Shown: one piece after another, positions 27,112 through 36,373 of the stretch | Layout of the letters: the number at the start of each line of letters is the position of its first letter | How positions within the stretch are numbered: position 1 is the first letter of the stretch | NCBI GenBank assembly: GCA_020435335.1 | Contig: JAGQZT010000017.1 | Location: 1-44,702 of the forward strand | Direction: 5' to 3' | Length of the DNA: 44,702 bases | Origin: Flavobacteriales bacterium | Lineage (GTDB): Bacteria; Bacteroidota; Bacteroidia; Flavobacteriales_E; Vicingaceae | Program-made: the position numbers and the translations under genes | The notes under the pieces: model-generated | Databases searched by the model: none | Told to the model about the DNA's origin: nothing | The model's input: only the letters and a program-made list of their open reading frames with translations

Positions 27112-27136
27112 TCGCCTGAATTACAAAACTAAAACG

Positions 27137-27643
27137 ATGAAGAAAATTTTCCTCCCTTTTGCCGCTGTGCTGATGATTGCCTGCGGTGGTGAAGCAACAC
27201 ATGAAGACGTTCAGGAAGTAACGGAAGCAGTAGCAGAAGAAGTAACCCGTACCATTCACGGTGAAGAGTTTGATGCGGCCGGAGCCTTAACGGTTACCGA
27301 TTTTATGGCTCAATTCAAAGGAGATTCCATGGTAGCCACCGTAGCTGCTCCGATCACGGAAGTGTGTGCGAAAAAGGGTTGCTGGATGACTCTGGATCTG
27401 GGGAATGAGCAAACCATGCATGTAACGTTTAAAGATTACGGTTTCTTTGTGCCTAAGGATGCTGCAGGTAAAATGGCAACCATTACCGGGTACGCTAAAA
27501 TCGACACACTCGATGTAGCTACCTTAAAGCACTATGCTGAAGATGCCAATGCCAGCCAGGAGGAAATTGATGCCATCACCGAACCGGAAGTAACGTATTC
27601 GTTCGAAGCGACTGGTGTAATCATCGACCCTCAAGGTGAATAA
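27137..27643 (+). CDS. DUF4920-domain lipoprotein
   Basis: This 168-residue protein has a lipoprotein signal peptide (lipobox MIACGG), an acidic linker and a DUF4920 domain: TIHGEEFDAAGALTV, then VCAKKGCWMTLDLG and MHVTFKDYGFFVPKDAAGK. The CxxKGCWM motif with its two cysteines is the family hallmark and may bind metal or form a disulphide, but the function is unknown. It is the first gene of a two-gene unit: the downstream lipoprotein starts at GTG 27636, 8 nt inside this gene. MsrB next door points to a periplasmic redox context, an inference. Confidence 0.88.
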   Translation: MKKIFLPFAAVLMIACGGEATHEDVQEVTEAVAEEVTRTIHGEEFDAAGALTVTDFMAQFKGDSMVATVAAPITEVCAKKGCWMTLDLGNEQTMHVTFKDYGFFVPKDAAGKMATITGYAKIDTLDVATLKHYAEDANASQEEIDAITEPEVTYSFEATGVIIDPQGE

Positions 27644-28100
27644 GCTGAATCAACTTTTATTGGGATGCCTGCTGGCATCCTTTTTTTTAGCCTGTAGCAA
27701 TCCCAAAGCTGAGGAAGAGGAAGTTTTATGCGATGCTGAAACAACCAACATTTCACCGGTCAACCCGAATGGCGACAGCGAGCTGGCTCTGGTGATGCGC
27801 AACCTGTATTTCGAAGCCGATTCGCTGAAGAAGCGGATCATGGATCATAACGGCAACGTGTCTGATGAATTCATTGAGCAGTTGCAACGCGTGCATACGG
27901 CAACGCCGACCGATCCCACTGTAAAAACAGACGAATTCAAAGCCTACAACGAACTGCTGATCAATCAGGCGAAAGCCCTACAGGAAGCCGACAGCAACAG
28001 GACTGAAATCTTCAATCAACTGGTTAACCGTTGCATCGATTGCCACCAGGTGGTTTGTCCCGGTCCGATCAAACGGATCAAGAAGTTGACCATCCATTAA
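27636..28100 (+). CDS. Lipoprotein with C-terminal CxxCH motif (hypothetical)
   Basis: This 154-residue protein begins at GTG 27636, overlapping the DUF4920 gene. It has a signal peptide with lipobox FFLACS, a helical middle region (LVMRNLYFEADSLKKRIMDH, then ELLINQAKALQEAD), and a C-terminal CIDCHQVVCPGPIKRIKKL. CxxCH is the covalent heme c attachment motif, and the preceding four-helix-like pattern recalls class II cytochrome c (c' type), where CxxCH is also near the C-terminus. It is thus a candidate outer-surface or periplasmic lipid-anchored cytochrome. I am not sure of a named family. It is probably co-expressed with DUF4920. Confidence 0.78.
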   Translation: MNKLNQLLLGCLLASFFLACSNPKAEEEEVLCDAETTNISPVNPNGDSELALVMRNLYFEADSLKKRIMDHNGNVSDEFIEQLQRVHTATPTDPTVKTDEFKAYNELLINQAKALQEADSNRTEIFNQLVNRCIDCHQVVCPGPIKRIKKLTIH

Positions 28101-29561
28101 TCATTGCTTGATATCGCAATCCGGTAACATACCCTGGATCTTGGAGATATCGGCTGCGGATATACTGTTTCCTTTCAGGACGAGTGTTTTCAGGTTTTTC
28201 AGCTGTCCGAGTTCGTCGGGTAAGCCGGTTAACTGATTGTTGGTTAGATTCAGTTTTTTCAATTCCGTTAAGTTACCGATACTCGCAGGCAGACTTTTCA
28301 GGTTGTTTCCTCTCAGGATCAGGATATTCAAATCGCTCAGTTGCGTAACGGCTTCCGGCAGCTCATCCAGTTTGTCACCTGCAGGATCCTTCAATAATTT
28401 GGCACCCAGATCAGGAAGGGTCAGTTGTTTGCCGAACGAAGTTTCCACTACAAACTTCTGATACGGGTTGATCTCTCCGGATTCAACTCCTTTATCATAT
28501 TCTTCCTTGGCTGCTTTTAGTTCTCCGGCAGCTTCGGCATAACCGTATTTTTGATAATCAGCTTCAAAAGCTTTTATTTCGGAAGAAGGGTGTGTTGTGA
28601 TTGCAATCTTGGCTACTTGAATATTAATCGGGTTGTTTTTATTCACGGCATACCCTTTACTGTTTTCTTTGATGATAGCCAGTAATGCTTCTCTTTCCCG
28701 GGTGCCATCGGTTGTAAAGTTCTTTTCCAGATCAAGCGCTTTTTGGATCACGCTTTTCGCTTTCTCAAAATCCAGTAAGTATAAATAAGCAGTAGCCAGA
28801 TTTTGAGAGATTTGGAGGGTTACTTTTTTATCAATTCGGGCATCTTTGTTGTTCGGATCGCTTTCTGCCAATGCTTTTTCCCATATGCTAGCAGCTTGAG
28901 TTAATTTAGCAATACCATCTTTGCTTTCCGCATCATCTTTAATGGCTTCAAATCCCTCAACAGCGATGCCGACAGCTTTCTCCAGATCATCATATCCACC
29001 ATCTTTATTTTTAACATAATAGATCTCCAGGTCTTGAGGAATGTACGTGAAAAAAAGCGCTTTATTGATGTAGGCGGAAGCATCCTCTAAACCTTTTTTG
29101 GTGTATTCGGACTTTGTTTTCGATTCGAATTTCGACTGGTCTTTTTCGTAATTCGCTTTTAATTTAGCTTCAGTACTGTTGGCACATTCATTTTTCCCGT
29201 ATTCGGAGATGGCATTACCACCGGTTGTTGTTTTTTCAATGGCAACAACGTTTCCGTTTCCGTCCGATATTTTCGTGTAACCAACCGGTTCCATGGTCGG
29301 TATTTGGTAATAGAAGCCATCTATGGCAACAATCTTTTTGGTAACCGTATTTTTACAGGGAACAGCCGCTTTAGACAGTTTCTTACCCATAAACATGGGG
29401 TCGCTTAAGCAATAATCGGCTTTAACGGTATTCAAATTAAAAGTGGAGACATCAACTACCGGATAGGATAAATAAGAACTTTTAACTTTTTCTTTTTTAA
29501 TGTTTTGTGCTGAAAAGCAAAGGGGTGCTGCAATCAAAGCAGTAAAGAGTAGTTTTTTCAT
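28101..29561 (-). CDS. Exported leucine-rich-repeat protein
   Basis: This 486-residue protein has a signal peptide (MKKLLFTALIAAPLCFSAQ), an N-terminal ~110-residue part with cysteines, a lysine-rich helical middle (residues ~120-300) with TPR-like helices (QNLATAYLYLLDFEKAKSVI), and a C-terminal set of leucine-rich repeats: LSDLNILILRGNNLKSLPAS, LTELKKLNLTNNQLTGLPDE, LKNLKTLVLKGNSIS. The domain mix suggests a periplasmic or surface protein-interaction role. No T9SS tail is seen. It stands alone between the CxxCH lipoprotein gene (converging, stop to stop with no gap) and elaA. No family name is offered. Confidence 0.8.
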   Translation of the reverse strand: MKKLLFTALIAAPLCFSAQNIKKEKVKSSYLSYPVVDVSTFNLNTVKADYCLSDPMFMGKKLSKAAVPCKNTVTKKIVAIDGFYYQIPTMEPVGYTKISDGNGNVVAIEKTTTGGNAISEYGKNECANSTEAKLKANYEKDQSKFESKTKSEYTKKGLEDASAYINKALFFTYIPQDLEIYYVKNKDGGYDDLEKAVGIAVEGFEAIKDDAESKDGIAKLTQAASIWEKALAESDPNNKDARIDKKVTLQISQNLATAYLYLLDFEKAKSVIQKALDLEKNFTTDGTREREALLAIIKENSKGYAVNKNNPINIQVAKIAITTHPSSEIKAFEADYQKYGYAEAAGELKAAKEEYDKGVESGEINPYQKFVVETSFGKQLTLPDLGAKLLKDPAGDKLDELPEAVTQLSDLNILILRGNNLKSLPASIGNLTELKKLNLTNNQLTGLPDELGQLKNLKTLVLKGNSISAADISKIQGMLPDCDIKQ

Positions 29562-29599
29562 GGTTTGGTTTAAAATGGTTTTGCAGCAATTTACAAATA

Positions 29600-30061
29600 T
29601 TATTCCACTTTACCCCAAAGCATCTCGATGTGCGGGATGTCGTCTTCCAGGTAGCTCTCGCTCACCTGTTTAAATCCGTGTTTGCTGTAGAAATTCTTTA
29701 AATATTCCTGGGCGGAGATGCGCACTGGAACGTCACCGAACGTTTTCCCGATAAAGGCAAAGGTTTCCAGCATCATCCTATCCGCAATGCCTTTTCCTCG
29801 TTCCTCCTTTTTCAGGGCTACACGTCCGATGGATACTTCCGGGTAGGAGATACCGGGTAACACGATCCGGCTGGTGGCAATCACTTCATCCTGTTCATTC
29901 CGCCCGAAAAGGTGATAGGATTTCCTGTCTTTTTCGTCCACTTCCTGATACGGACAATCTTGTTCCACCACAAAAATAGCAGTACGCAGGTGAAGGATTT
30001 CCCAGTATTCATTCACAGTTAAGTCGTTGAAGGCTTTCGTATTCCAGTTTATTTTTTCCAT
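29600..30061 (-). CDS. elaA: GNAT acetyltransferase, ElaA family
   Basis: This 153-residue protein shows the ElaA pattern: LHLRTAIFVVEQDCPYQEVD near the N-terminus, ATSRIVLPG, IGRVALKKEERGKGIADRMM with the acetyl-CoA loop (ERGKGIA), and RISAQEYLKNFYSKHGFKQV. ElaA proteins are N-acetyltransferases of unknown substrate. The gene begins inside the last codons of recQ (13-nt overlap), so it is likely translated together with it. Confidence 0.92.
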   Translation of the reverse strand: MEKINWNTKAFNDLTVNEYWEILHLRTAIFVVEQDCPYQEVDEKDRKSYHLFGRNEQDEVIATSRIVLPGISYPEVSIGRVALKKEERGKGIADRMMLETFAFIGKTFGDVPVRISAQEYLKNFYSKHGFKQVSESYLEDDIPHIEMLWGKVE

Positions 30062-31953
30062 TCCAGTAAATTCTCTTGATTCGGTTTTATTTTTTCATTT
30101 TCGATCAGCCACTGAATCACTTTAATGATTTTATCGTCGCGCACATCTTTGATACTGTTCACCAGGTCGGTCATGGATGTGGGGTTTTGTTTGAGTTGTT
30201 TCTTGATCTGATCGGACACGGCAGTGAATTCCATGTCGCTCAATTCGAGTTTGTTGCGTTCCAGGCAAACGTCACAAACACCGCAACGGTAAGCATCTTT
30301 CTGCCCGAAATAGTTCAACAGGATCTCACTGCGGCATTTGTGGGTGGAAGAGGCGTAATAGACCACGCTTTCCATTTTCTTGATGGCCATTTCTTTCCGG
30401 TCGTGATAGTGCTGCGGGGAGATCACCACATTTTTATTTTCCAGTCGTTCCGTCAGATAGGTCAGCTGAGGCTGATTGGCCTGTGGCAGGTAGGAGATCA
30501 CCTTCAGGGTGTTGAGGTAATTCAGGGCTTCTTCGATCTTTTCGGTTTTGGTCTTGAGTCGTTTGGCGAGTTCGAACTCATCAATACGTACAAAATTCTC
30601 GAATAAACCTCCGTAAGAACGAAGCAGGGTCTTAATGAACAGGTCGTGGTGCGGATGTTTGACCTGAAACTCGTACAGTTCCGATTTATTGACCTCCAAC
30701 TTGATCCGGGAAGGGTTAAAGGTGGCTTCGGAAAGATAGAGGTAGCCTTCCTTTTCGAGGAATTTGAGGCTGTTGTAAACGATGTTGATCTTAAAATTGT
30801 ACTGGTGGCAGAAATCTGCGATATGGAAGTCGAAACTTTCGTTGAAACCGCTTCCGATCGGAAGCTGGAAATAGTTGGCCAGTGCCTGATAAATTTGTTT
30901 GATGGTGTCGATCTCCGGAAAACTGTCGATGATGCGTTGTGTCAGTTCCTGTTGGTCAGCCTTTTCCACAAGCAGAACGGCATAGGCTTTTTTTTCATCC
31001 CTTCCGGCTCTTCCGGCTTCCTGGAAATAGGCTTCGAGCGAATCGGGCAGGTCGAGGTGAACTACCGATCGGACATTGGGTTTGTCGATCCCCATACCAA
31101 AGGCATTGGTGGAAACGATCACTCGGGTTTGATCGGTGATCCAGTTGTTTTGCTTCTTGCTCCGGTCGTCGTTGCTCAATCCCGCATGGTAGAAATCGGC
31201 CGAAATGCCGTTCTTTACCAGAAAAGATGCGATCTCCTTGGTTCGTTTCCGGCTTCTGACGTAAACTACGGAGGTTCCGGGGACTTTATTCAGGATTTTG
31301 AGTAGTCGACCCCATTTATCCTCTTCCTGCAACACGGCATAGGCGAGGTTTTTGCGTTCAAAACTCTTCTGCAGTACGTTTTCTTCCGGAAACTTTAGCT
31401 GTTTTTGGATGTCAATTACTACTTCCGGAGTAGCAGTCGCCGTGAGGGCAAGTACCGGTATGTCGGGCTTCATGTCACGAAGATGTGCGATGTTCAGGTA
31501 AGCGGGCCTGAAATCATACCCCCACTGGGAGATGCAATGTGACTCGTCGATGGCGATGAGGTTAACGTTCATTTTCTCGAAACGTACCCGGAAAATCTCC
31601 GTTTCGATGCGCTCCGGCGATACATAAAGAAATTTGATGTTTCCGTAAACGCAGTTATCCAGAATGATGTCGATCTCTCTTTTGGTCATGCCGGAATACA
31701 CCGCCTCGGCTTTGATGCCACGTTTTTTCAGATTCTCCACCTGGTCCTTCATCAGGGCAATGAGTGGAGAGACAACAATGCAAATACCTTCCTGGCACAT
31801 GGCCGGAACCTGAAAACAGATTGATTTTCCACCACCGGTAGGAAGCAGGGCAAGGGTGTCCTTCCCTTCCAGAACGGATTGGATGATGTCTTCCTGCAAG
31901 GGACGAAAGCTGTTATAGCCCCAATATTTCAGTAATACCTGATGGATATCCAT
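30049..31953 (-). CDS. recQ: RecQ-family ATP-dependent DNA helicase
   Basis: This 634-residue superfamily 2 helicase unwinds DNA 3' to 5' in recombination and repair. Motifs seen: Walker A LLPTGGGKSICFQVPA, the DEAH box IAIDESHCISQWGYDFRPAY, SAT-like ALTATATPEV, and motif VI QEAGRAGRD. The RQC zinc site has four cysteines (KCRSEILL, then YRCGVCDVCLERN), followed by a short winged-helix-like tail. The HRDC domain of E. coli RecQ is absent, so this is a short-form RecQ. It is followed by elaA. Confidence 0.96.
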   Translation of the reverse strand: MDIHQVLLKYWGYNSFRPLQEDIIQSVLEGKDTLALLPTGGGKSICFQVPAMCQEGICIVVSPLIALMKDQVENLKKRGIKAEAVYSGMTKREIDIILDNCVYGNIKFLYVSPERIETEIFRVRFEKMNVNLIAIDESHCISQWGYDFRPAYLNIAHLRDMKPDIPVLALTATATPEVVIDIQKQLKFPEENVLQKSFERKNLAYAVLQEEDKWGRLLKILNKVPGTSVVYVRSRKRTKEIASFLVKNGISADFYHAGLSNDDRSKKQNNWITDQTRVIVSTNAFGMGIDKPNVRSVVHLDLPDSLEAYFQEAGRAGRDEKKAYAVLLVEKADQQELTQRIIDSFPEIDTIKQIYQALANYFQLPIGSGFNESFDFHIADFCHQYNFKINIVYNSLKFLEKEGYLYLSEATFNPSRIKLEVNKSELYEFQVKHPHHDLFIKTLLRSYGGLFENFVRIDEFELAKRLKTKTEKIEEALNYLNTLKVISYLPQANQPQLTYLTERLENKNVVISPQHYHDRKEMAIKKMESVVYYASSTHKCRSEILLNYFGQKDAYRCGVCDVCLERNKLELSDMEFTAVSDQIKKQLKQNPTSMTDLVNSIKDVRDDKIIKVIQWLIENEKIKPNQENLLEWKK

Positions 31954-32011
31954 AGTTGGTGTGTTCCAGCATAAAAGTAAAGAAATTAGATGATACGGTT
32001 GTGCAGTTGGA

Positions 32012-32112
32012 AAGTTAGTAAGTTGAACAGTTGTTAAGTTAGTAAGTTGCTCGGTTTTTAACTAAACAACTGAAAAACTGAAAAACTTCACCACTGAATT
32101 ACTGAATAACTT
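32012..32112. repeat. Low-complexity direct repeats upstream of the UbiA gene
   Basis: AAGTTAGTAAGTTG occurs at 32012-32025 and 32036-32049. It is followed by AACTGAA-type runs (about 32067-32112). The two halves are partly complementary (CAGTTG/CAACTG, AGTTA/TAACT), so a loose hairpin is possible. There is no gene in the 31954-32135 gap. Confidence 0.6.
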
Positions 32113-32135
32113 TTTATATTTTTACACCTTGAGTC

Positions 32136-33170
32136 ATGAACCCTGTTAGTGCATTCATACGGTTAATTCGCCTGCCCAATTTGCTGATTATTGTGGCAAC
32201 GCAGTATGCTATCCGTTATGCGATAATCGGTCCTTTTTTATTCAAATTTTCAGGTGATCAGGATATTCATAATGTCGGACTGAAAATGTCTGATTTGAAT
32301 TTTTTCTTGTTGTGTTTGTCAACGGTCATGATTGCCGCTGCAGGATATATTATTAATGATTATTTCGATGTAAAGGTGGATCGGGTAAACCGCCCGGAAA
32401 CCATTTTAGTCGGTAAGCACATCAAACGCCGGGTGGCCATGGGTGCTCACATCGTAATCAGTGGTATTGCCATCCTGATCGGTGCTTACCTGGCGTATGA
32501 AATGCAAAACTGGAAACTCGGACTGATCCAAGTGTTCTCTGTGGGAGCACTTTGGTACTATTCTACCCTGTTCAAAAAGCAGGTGTTGGTAGGGAATATT
32601 GTTGTGGCCTTGTTGGCCGCACTGGTTCCTTTTGTGGTTGGGCTGTATGAGTTGTTATTACAGAAAGAATATGTAACCGATACGGTTAACGCCCTGTTGT
32701 TTTACCTCGAGGAAGGAACTCCTTTTGAGCTGATCGAATACCAGTTTATGTTGGTGCTGACCAGCATTTTATACTGGACTCTGGGCTTCTCCTTGTTTGC
32801 TTTTCTAAGTACGATGGTTCGGGAGATCATTAAGGATGCGGAAGATTACGAAGGCGATAAAAAATATTTCAGTAATACCCTCTCCGTAATTTACGGAACC
32901 AGAAAAGGAGCCTTAGTTGCCCAGTTGTTTGCTGTACTGATGATTCTGGCCTTAGGTTATGTGCAGTACAATCAGCTTATCTCTAAAGATACCGGTTCGT
33001 TCATGTATTTTCTGTTTGCGATTCAGGTACCGCTGATCTATGTGATCTACAAATTGAATCAGGCTAAAGAAAAGGCTGATTTTACTAAGCTGAGCAAATA
33101 CATGAAACTCATCATGTTGATGGGAATCCTCTATTCCCTGTTCTTTTACCTCAATACCATCAATGTTTAA
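32136..33170 (+). CDS. UbiA-family prenyltransferase
   Basis: This 344-residue membrane protein has about nine hydrophobic segments and both aspartate-rich motifs of UbiA enzymes: NDYFDVKVDRVNRPE and REIIKDAEDYEGDKKY. It transfers an isoprenoid chain onto a lipid or aromatic acceptor. By overall look it fits the geranylgeranylglycerol-phosphate geranylgeranyltransferase-like group of Bacteroidota, next to maf, but the menaquinone enzyme MenA is a possible alternative. It overlaps maf by 8 nt, so both are likely made from one message. Confidence 0.87.
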   Translation: MNPVSAFIRLIRLPNLLIIVATQYAIRYAIIGPFLFKFSGDQDIHNVGLKMSDLNFFLLCLSTVMIAAAGYIINDYFDVKVDRVNRPETILVGKHIKRRVAMGAHIVISGIAILIGAYLAYEMQNWKLGLIQVFSVGALWYYSTLFKKQVLVGNIVVALLAALVPFVVGLYELLLQKEYVTDTVNALLFYLEEGTPFELIEYQFMLVLTSILYWTLGFSLFAFLSTMVREIIKDAEDYEGDKKYFSNTLSVIYGTRKGALVAQLFAVLMILALGYVQYNQLISKDTGSFMYFLFAIQVPLIYVIYKLNQAKEKADFTKLSKYMKLIMLMGILYSLFFYLNTINV

Positions 33171-33750
33171 GGATTTCTCCAAAAAGATCATTCTGGCGTC
33201 GAAGTCTCCCCGCAGGCAGCAACTGCTTCGGGATATGGGACTCCAATTCGAAGTACGGACAAAAGAAGTGGAAGAAGTTTTTCCGGGCAACCTGAAAAAA
33301 GCAGAAGTTGCCGTTTACCTGAGTGAACTGAAAGCCCGGGCATTTCAAACCGAATTGCAGCCGGATGAATTGGTCATTACTTCCGATACGATCGTCTGTC
33401 TGGGAGATCGGATCCTGGGGAAGCCCGAAGATCATGCTGCCGCGTTTAACATGTTGAGTGATCTTTCCGGAAAAACACACGAAGTCATTACGGCAGTTAC
33501 CTTGCTTACTACTTCAGGCATGACGTCTCTTTATGAGATTACTTCCGTTCACTTCAAGGAGCTCTCCGCCACTGAGATCAATTATTACATCGAAAACTAC
33601 CGGCCGTTTGATAAGGCCGGGGCGTATGGAATCCAGGAATGGATCGGCTACATCGGAATCAACAAGATCGAAGGTTCTTATTTTAATGTCGTTGGATTGC
33701 CTGTGGCTCGATTGTATGATGCATTAAAAGCATTCAATACACCGCTTTAA
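33163..33750 (+). CDS. maf: Maf-family nucleoside triphosphate pyrophosphatase
   Basis: This 195-residue protein hydrolyses dTTP/UTP or modified nucleotides to monophosphates. Family motifs are ILASKSPRRQQLLRDMGL, the catalytic aspartate region ITSDTIVCLGDRILGKP, and the GAYGIQEWIGYIGINKIEGS segment. The length is normal. It starts in the final codons of the UbiA gene and converges with lysA, overlapping it by 17 nt. Confidence 0.95.
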   Translation: MFKDFSKKIILASKSPRRQQLLRDMGLQFEVRTKEVEEVFPGNLKKAEVAVYLSELKARAFQTELQPDELVITSDTIVCLGDRILGKPEDHAAAFNMLSDLSGKTHEVITAVTLLTTSGMTSLYEITSVHFKELSATEINYYIENYRPFDKAGAYGIQEWIGYIGINKIEGSYFNVVGLPVARLYDALKAFNTPL

Positions 33751-34879
33751 CCAGATCGCGCAAGTTGTATTGTGAAGCCATTACTTCACCGTAAGCACCG
33801 GCAGAGTGGATGGCGATCAAATCACCGCGTTTGGTTTCGGGAAGCATCAGCGCTTTGGCAAAACAATCGGACGATTCACAAATTGGCCCGACTACATCAT
33901 AGCGTTTTAGTGTTGGAGATGCACTACTGATGTTACTGATCGCATGCACGGCCTGGTATAATGCCGGACGAAGCAACTCGGTCATGCCGGCATCCACAAT
34001 CGCGAAATCGGTATTTACACCGTTTTTTACGTACAACACTTTGGTGATCAGTGTGCCGCACTGTGCTACTACGGAGCGACCCAATTCAAAATGTACCTGT
34101 TGCTGTGGGCGCAATTCCAGAAAATCATGGAATATGGCGAAGAAGGTCTTGAAATCGGGAATCCGGTTTTCGCGATGATGTTCGTAATCAATGCCTAAAC
34201 CTCCGCCCACATTGATGTGGTCAACTATGATCTTATGTTCGTAAAACCAGTTCTGAATTTCATTGACGCGAAGACATAAACCCTTGTAAGCGGATAGGTC
34301 CGTGATCTGAGAACCGATGTGGAAATGCAGGCCGATCAGTTCCAGGTGTTTGCAATGCTGTAATACGCTAAGCACGTCTTCCAGTTCCCACATGTTAATC
34401 CCGAACTTGTTTTCTTCCAGTCCGGTAGTGATGTATTTGTGGGTGTTGGCGTTTACGTTCGGATTGATCCTTAGGGCGATACGTGCCTTCCGTCCGGATT
34501 GAGCAGCCAGTTCGTTCATGATCTTGATCTCAGGAATGGATTCACAATTGAAACAAAAGATGTCATGCTCCAGCCCTGTTTGAATTTCCCGATCGGTTTT
34601 TCCAACACCGGCAAAGGCGATTTTCGAGGCCGGAAATCCGCATGCGATGGCTCGTGAAATTTCGTTGCCACTTACACAATCGGCTCCCAGGCCATAGCTC
34701 TCGATCAATTTCAGAATCTCCGGATTGGAGTTGGCTTTAAGGGCATAATGGATGTGGTAATTATAGCTGTCAGCTTCCTGTTGAAGTGATTTTAAAGTAG
34801 CCTCCAAAACCTCCAGATCATAATAATAGAATGGAGTAGGGAGTTCCCTGAATTTGCTGATTTGCGCCTGGCTAAACAT
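33734..34879 (-). CDS. lysA: Diaminopimelate decarboxylase
   Basis: This 381-residue PLP enzyme makes L-lysine from meso-diaminopimelate. Seen: the PLP lysine in HYALKANSNPEI, LHFHIGSQITD, the phosphate loop VGGGLGIDYE, and the second-subunit cysteine motif CESSDCFAK. The last motif and GAYGEVMAS near the end confirm the ornithine/DAP decarboxylase group. It is a little shorter than E. coli LysA (420) but complete. Its start overlaps the end of lysC by 8 nt, forming a lysine-synthesis pair. Confidence 0.94.
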   Translation of the reverse strand: MFSQAQISKFRELPTPFYYYDLEVLEATLKSLQQEADSYNYHIHYALKANSNPEILKLIESYGLGADCVSGNEISRAIACGFPASKIAFAGVGKTDREIQTGLEHDIFCFNCESIPEIKIMNELAAQSGRKARIALRINPNVNANTHKYITTGLEENKFGINMWELEDVLSVLQHCKHLELIGLHFHIGSQITDLSAYKGLCLRVNEIQNWFYEHKIIVDHINVGGGLGIDYEHHRENRIPDFKTFFAIFHDFLELRPQQQVHFELGRSVVAQCGTLITKVLYVKNGVNTDFAIVDAGMTELLRPALYQAVHAISNISSASPTLKRYDVVGPICESSDCFAKALMLPETKRGDLIAIHSAGAYGEVMASQYNLRDLVKAVY

Positions 34880-36191
34880 GTTCGAACAGGTTTTGATTCA
34901 GGGAAACCAGCGCTTCTTTTTTGTCGGCCGTATTAACCAGCAGCGATACATTGTGTTTGCTTCCCCCATAGGAGATCATACGGATGGAAATATTTTCCAG
35001 TGCCTGGAATATTTTAAGCGCATAACCCTTGCTTTCAGCAATGAAATCGCCTACCACACAAACGATCGATAAATTTTGGTCGACTTCAACCGTGCCGTAT
35101 TTTTTCAGTTCTTCTACGATATCATTCAGGTACCGGGTGTCGTCAATGGTTACGGAAACGGCTACCTCCGAGGTGGTGATCATGTCAATGGATGTCTTAT
35201 AAGTCTCGAAGATTTCAAACACTTTGCGCATAAAACCGTGAGCGAGGAGCATGCGTCCGCTTTTGATCTTGATGGCGGTAATGTCGTCTTTGGCGGCGAT
35301 GGCCTTGATGCCTTTGCCTTCCGATTTATTGCCGATGAGTGTGCCGGCTGCTTCCGGCTGCATGGTATTTTTTAAACGAACGGGAATGTTGGCGATTTTG
35401 GCCGGTTGCACACTGGCCGGATGCAGGATTTTTGCTCCGAAATAGGCGAGCTCGGCGGCTTCGTCGAAAGATAACGTAGCAATGGGATGCGTGTTATCTA
35501 CCACCCTCGGATCATTATTGTGCATGCCGTCGATGTCGGTCCAGATCTGGATTTCTTCGGCCTGGATGGCAGCACCGATCAGGGAGGCGGAATAATCACT
35601 TCCGCCGCGTTTCAGGTTATCGATCTCACCGAAGGCATTGCGTGAAATATAGCCCTGGGTAACATAGATGTGGTGTCCCGGATTATTTTCGATTTCTCTT
35701 TGGAGGTTTTCCTTGATGTAGAAGAGATCCGGTTCGCCGTCCTTATCGGTACGCATGAAATTCAGTGCAGGAACCAGTACAGAATCAATGTGTTGTTCGC
35801 TGAGGTAATAATGCATCAGGGCGGTAGATAATAATTCACCCTGCGCTAAAATGGCTTTCTCCTCAAAAAGCGTAAACATGTCCTGCGTAAATGCCTTGAT
35901 GTATGTGAAATGGGATTGGATCAATTCACGCCCCTTGGCTTTGTAAGCGTCACTTTCAAAGAGCTCATCGATTACCGTGTGGTATTTTTCTTCCAGATTC
36001 AGGATGGCCTCATTGGCTCCCTCATGATTTTTTTTGTACAGGTAACCGGCAATCTCCACCAGACTGTTGGTTGTTCCCGACATGGCTGAAAGTACAACAA
36101 TTTTAGGCTGACCGGTATGAATTAGTCTGGCTACCTCTTTGATTCGTTCTGCCGAACCGACCGATGTTCCTCCGAACTTCTGAACTAACAT
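34872..36191 (-). CDS. lysC: Aspartate kinase
   Basis: This 439-residue enzyme phosphorylates aspartate, the first step to lysine, threonine and methionine. It opens with MLVQKFGGTSVGSAERIKEV; downstream are GSDYSASLIGAAI and EIQIWTDIDGM, and two C-terminal ACT domains (residues ~310-440) for feedback control. The ATG at 36191 replaces a longer frame from a TTG at 36230 that would lie in the leader. It is a monofunctional kinase, not fused to homoserine dehydrogenase. lysA follows with an 8-nt overlap. No lysine riboswitch is evident in the ~180-nt AT-rich upstream gap. Confidence 0.95.
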   Translation of the reverse strand: MLVQKFGGTSVGSAERIKEVARLIHTGQPKIVVLSAMSGTTNSLVEIAGYLYKKNHEGANEAILNLEEKYHTVIDELFESDAYKAKGRELIQSHFTYIKAFTQDMFTLFEEKAILAQGELLSTALMHYYLSEQHIDSVLVPALNFMRTDKDGEPDLFYIKENLQREIENNPGHHIYVTQGYISRNAFGEIDNLKRGGSDYSASLIGAAIQAEEIQIWTDIDGMHNNDPRVVDNTHPIATLSFDEAAELAYFGAKILHPASVQPAKIANIPVRLKNTMQPEAAGTLIGNKSEGKGIKAIAAKDDITAIKIKSGRMLLAHGFMRKVFEIFETYKTSIDMITTSEVAVSVTIDDTRYLNDIVEELKKYGTVEVDQNLSIVCVVGDFIAESKGYALKIFQALENISIRMISYGGSKHNVSLLVNTADKKEALVSLNQNLFEHV

Positions 36192-36349
36192 GTATTTGCG
36201 TATTTTGGTAAAAGTGTGCAATATTACCAAATTGAATATTTATAAATATAAAAAAATGTTATAAATATAAAATTATCTTAAAATGATCCTCAATCAACCG
36301 TTCCTGAATTGCTTAACATTTTTTAGTAGAAAGTTCGTTTTAAAAATGT

Positions 36350-36357
36350 TATTTTTG
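36350..36357 (+). promoter_or_regulatory. gldF promoter -7 element
   Basis: TATTTTTG, 16 nt before the gldF ATG. The -33 element is not clear. The gap also has a direct repeat of TATAAATATAAAA near 36240-36272, on the lysC side. Confidence 0.55.
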
Positions 36358-36373
36358 GGCTTTCGTAACAGTT

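Noticed and set aside
36192..36230. A longer lysC starting at TTG 36230.
   Set aside because: Aspartate kinases begin right at the KFGGTSVGS motif; the ATG at 36191 gives that and the extension lies in the AT-rich leader.
36192..36349. A lysine riboswitch upstream of lysC.
   Set aside because: The gap is short and very AT-rich, with no multi-helix junction or GC-rich stems.
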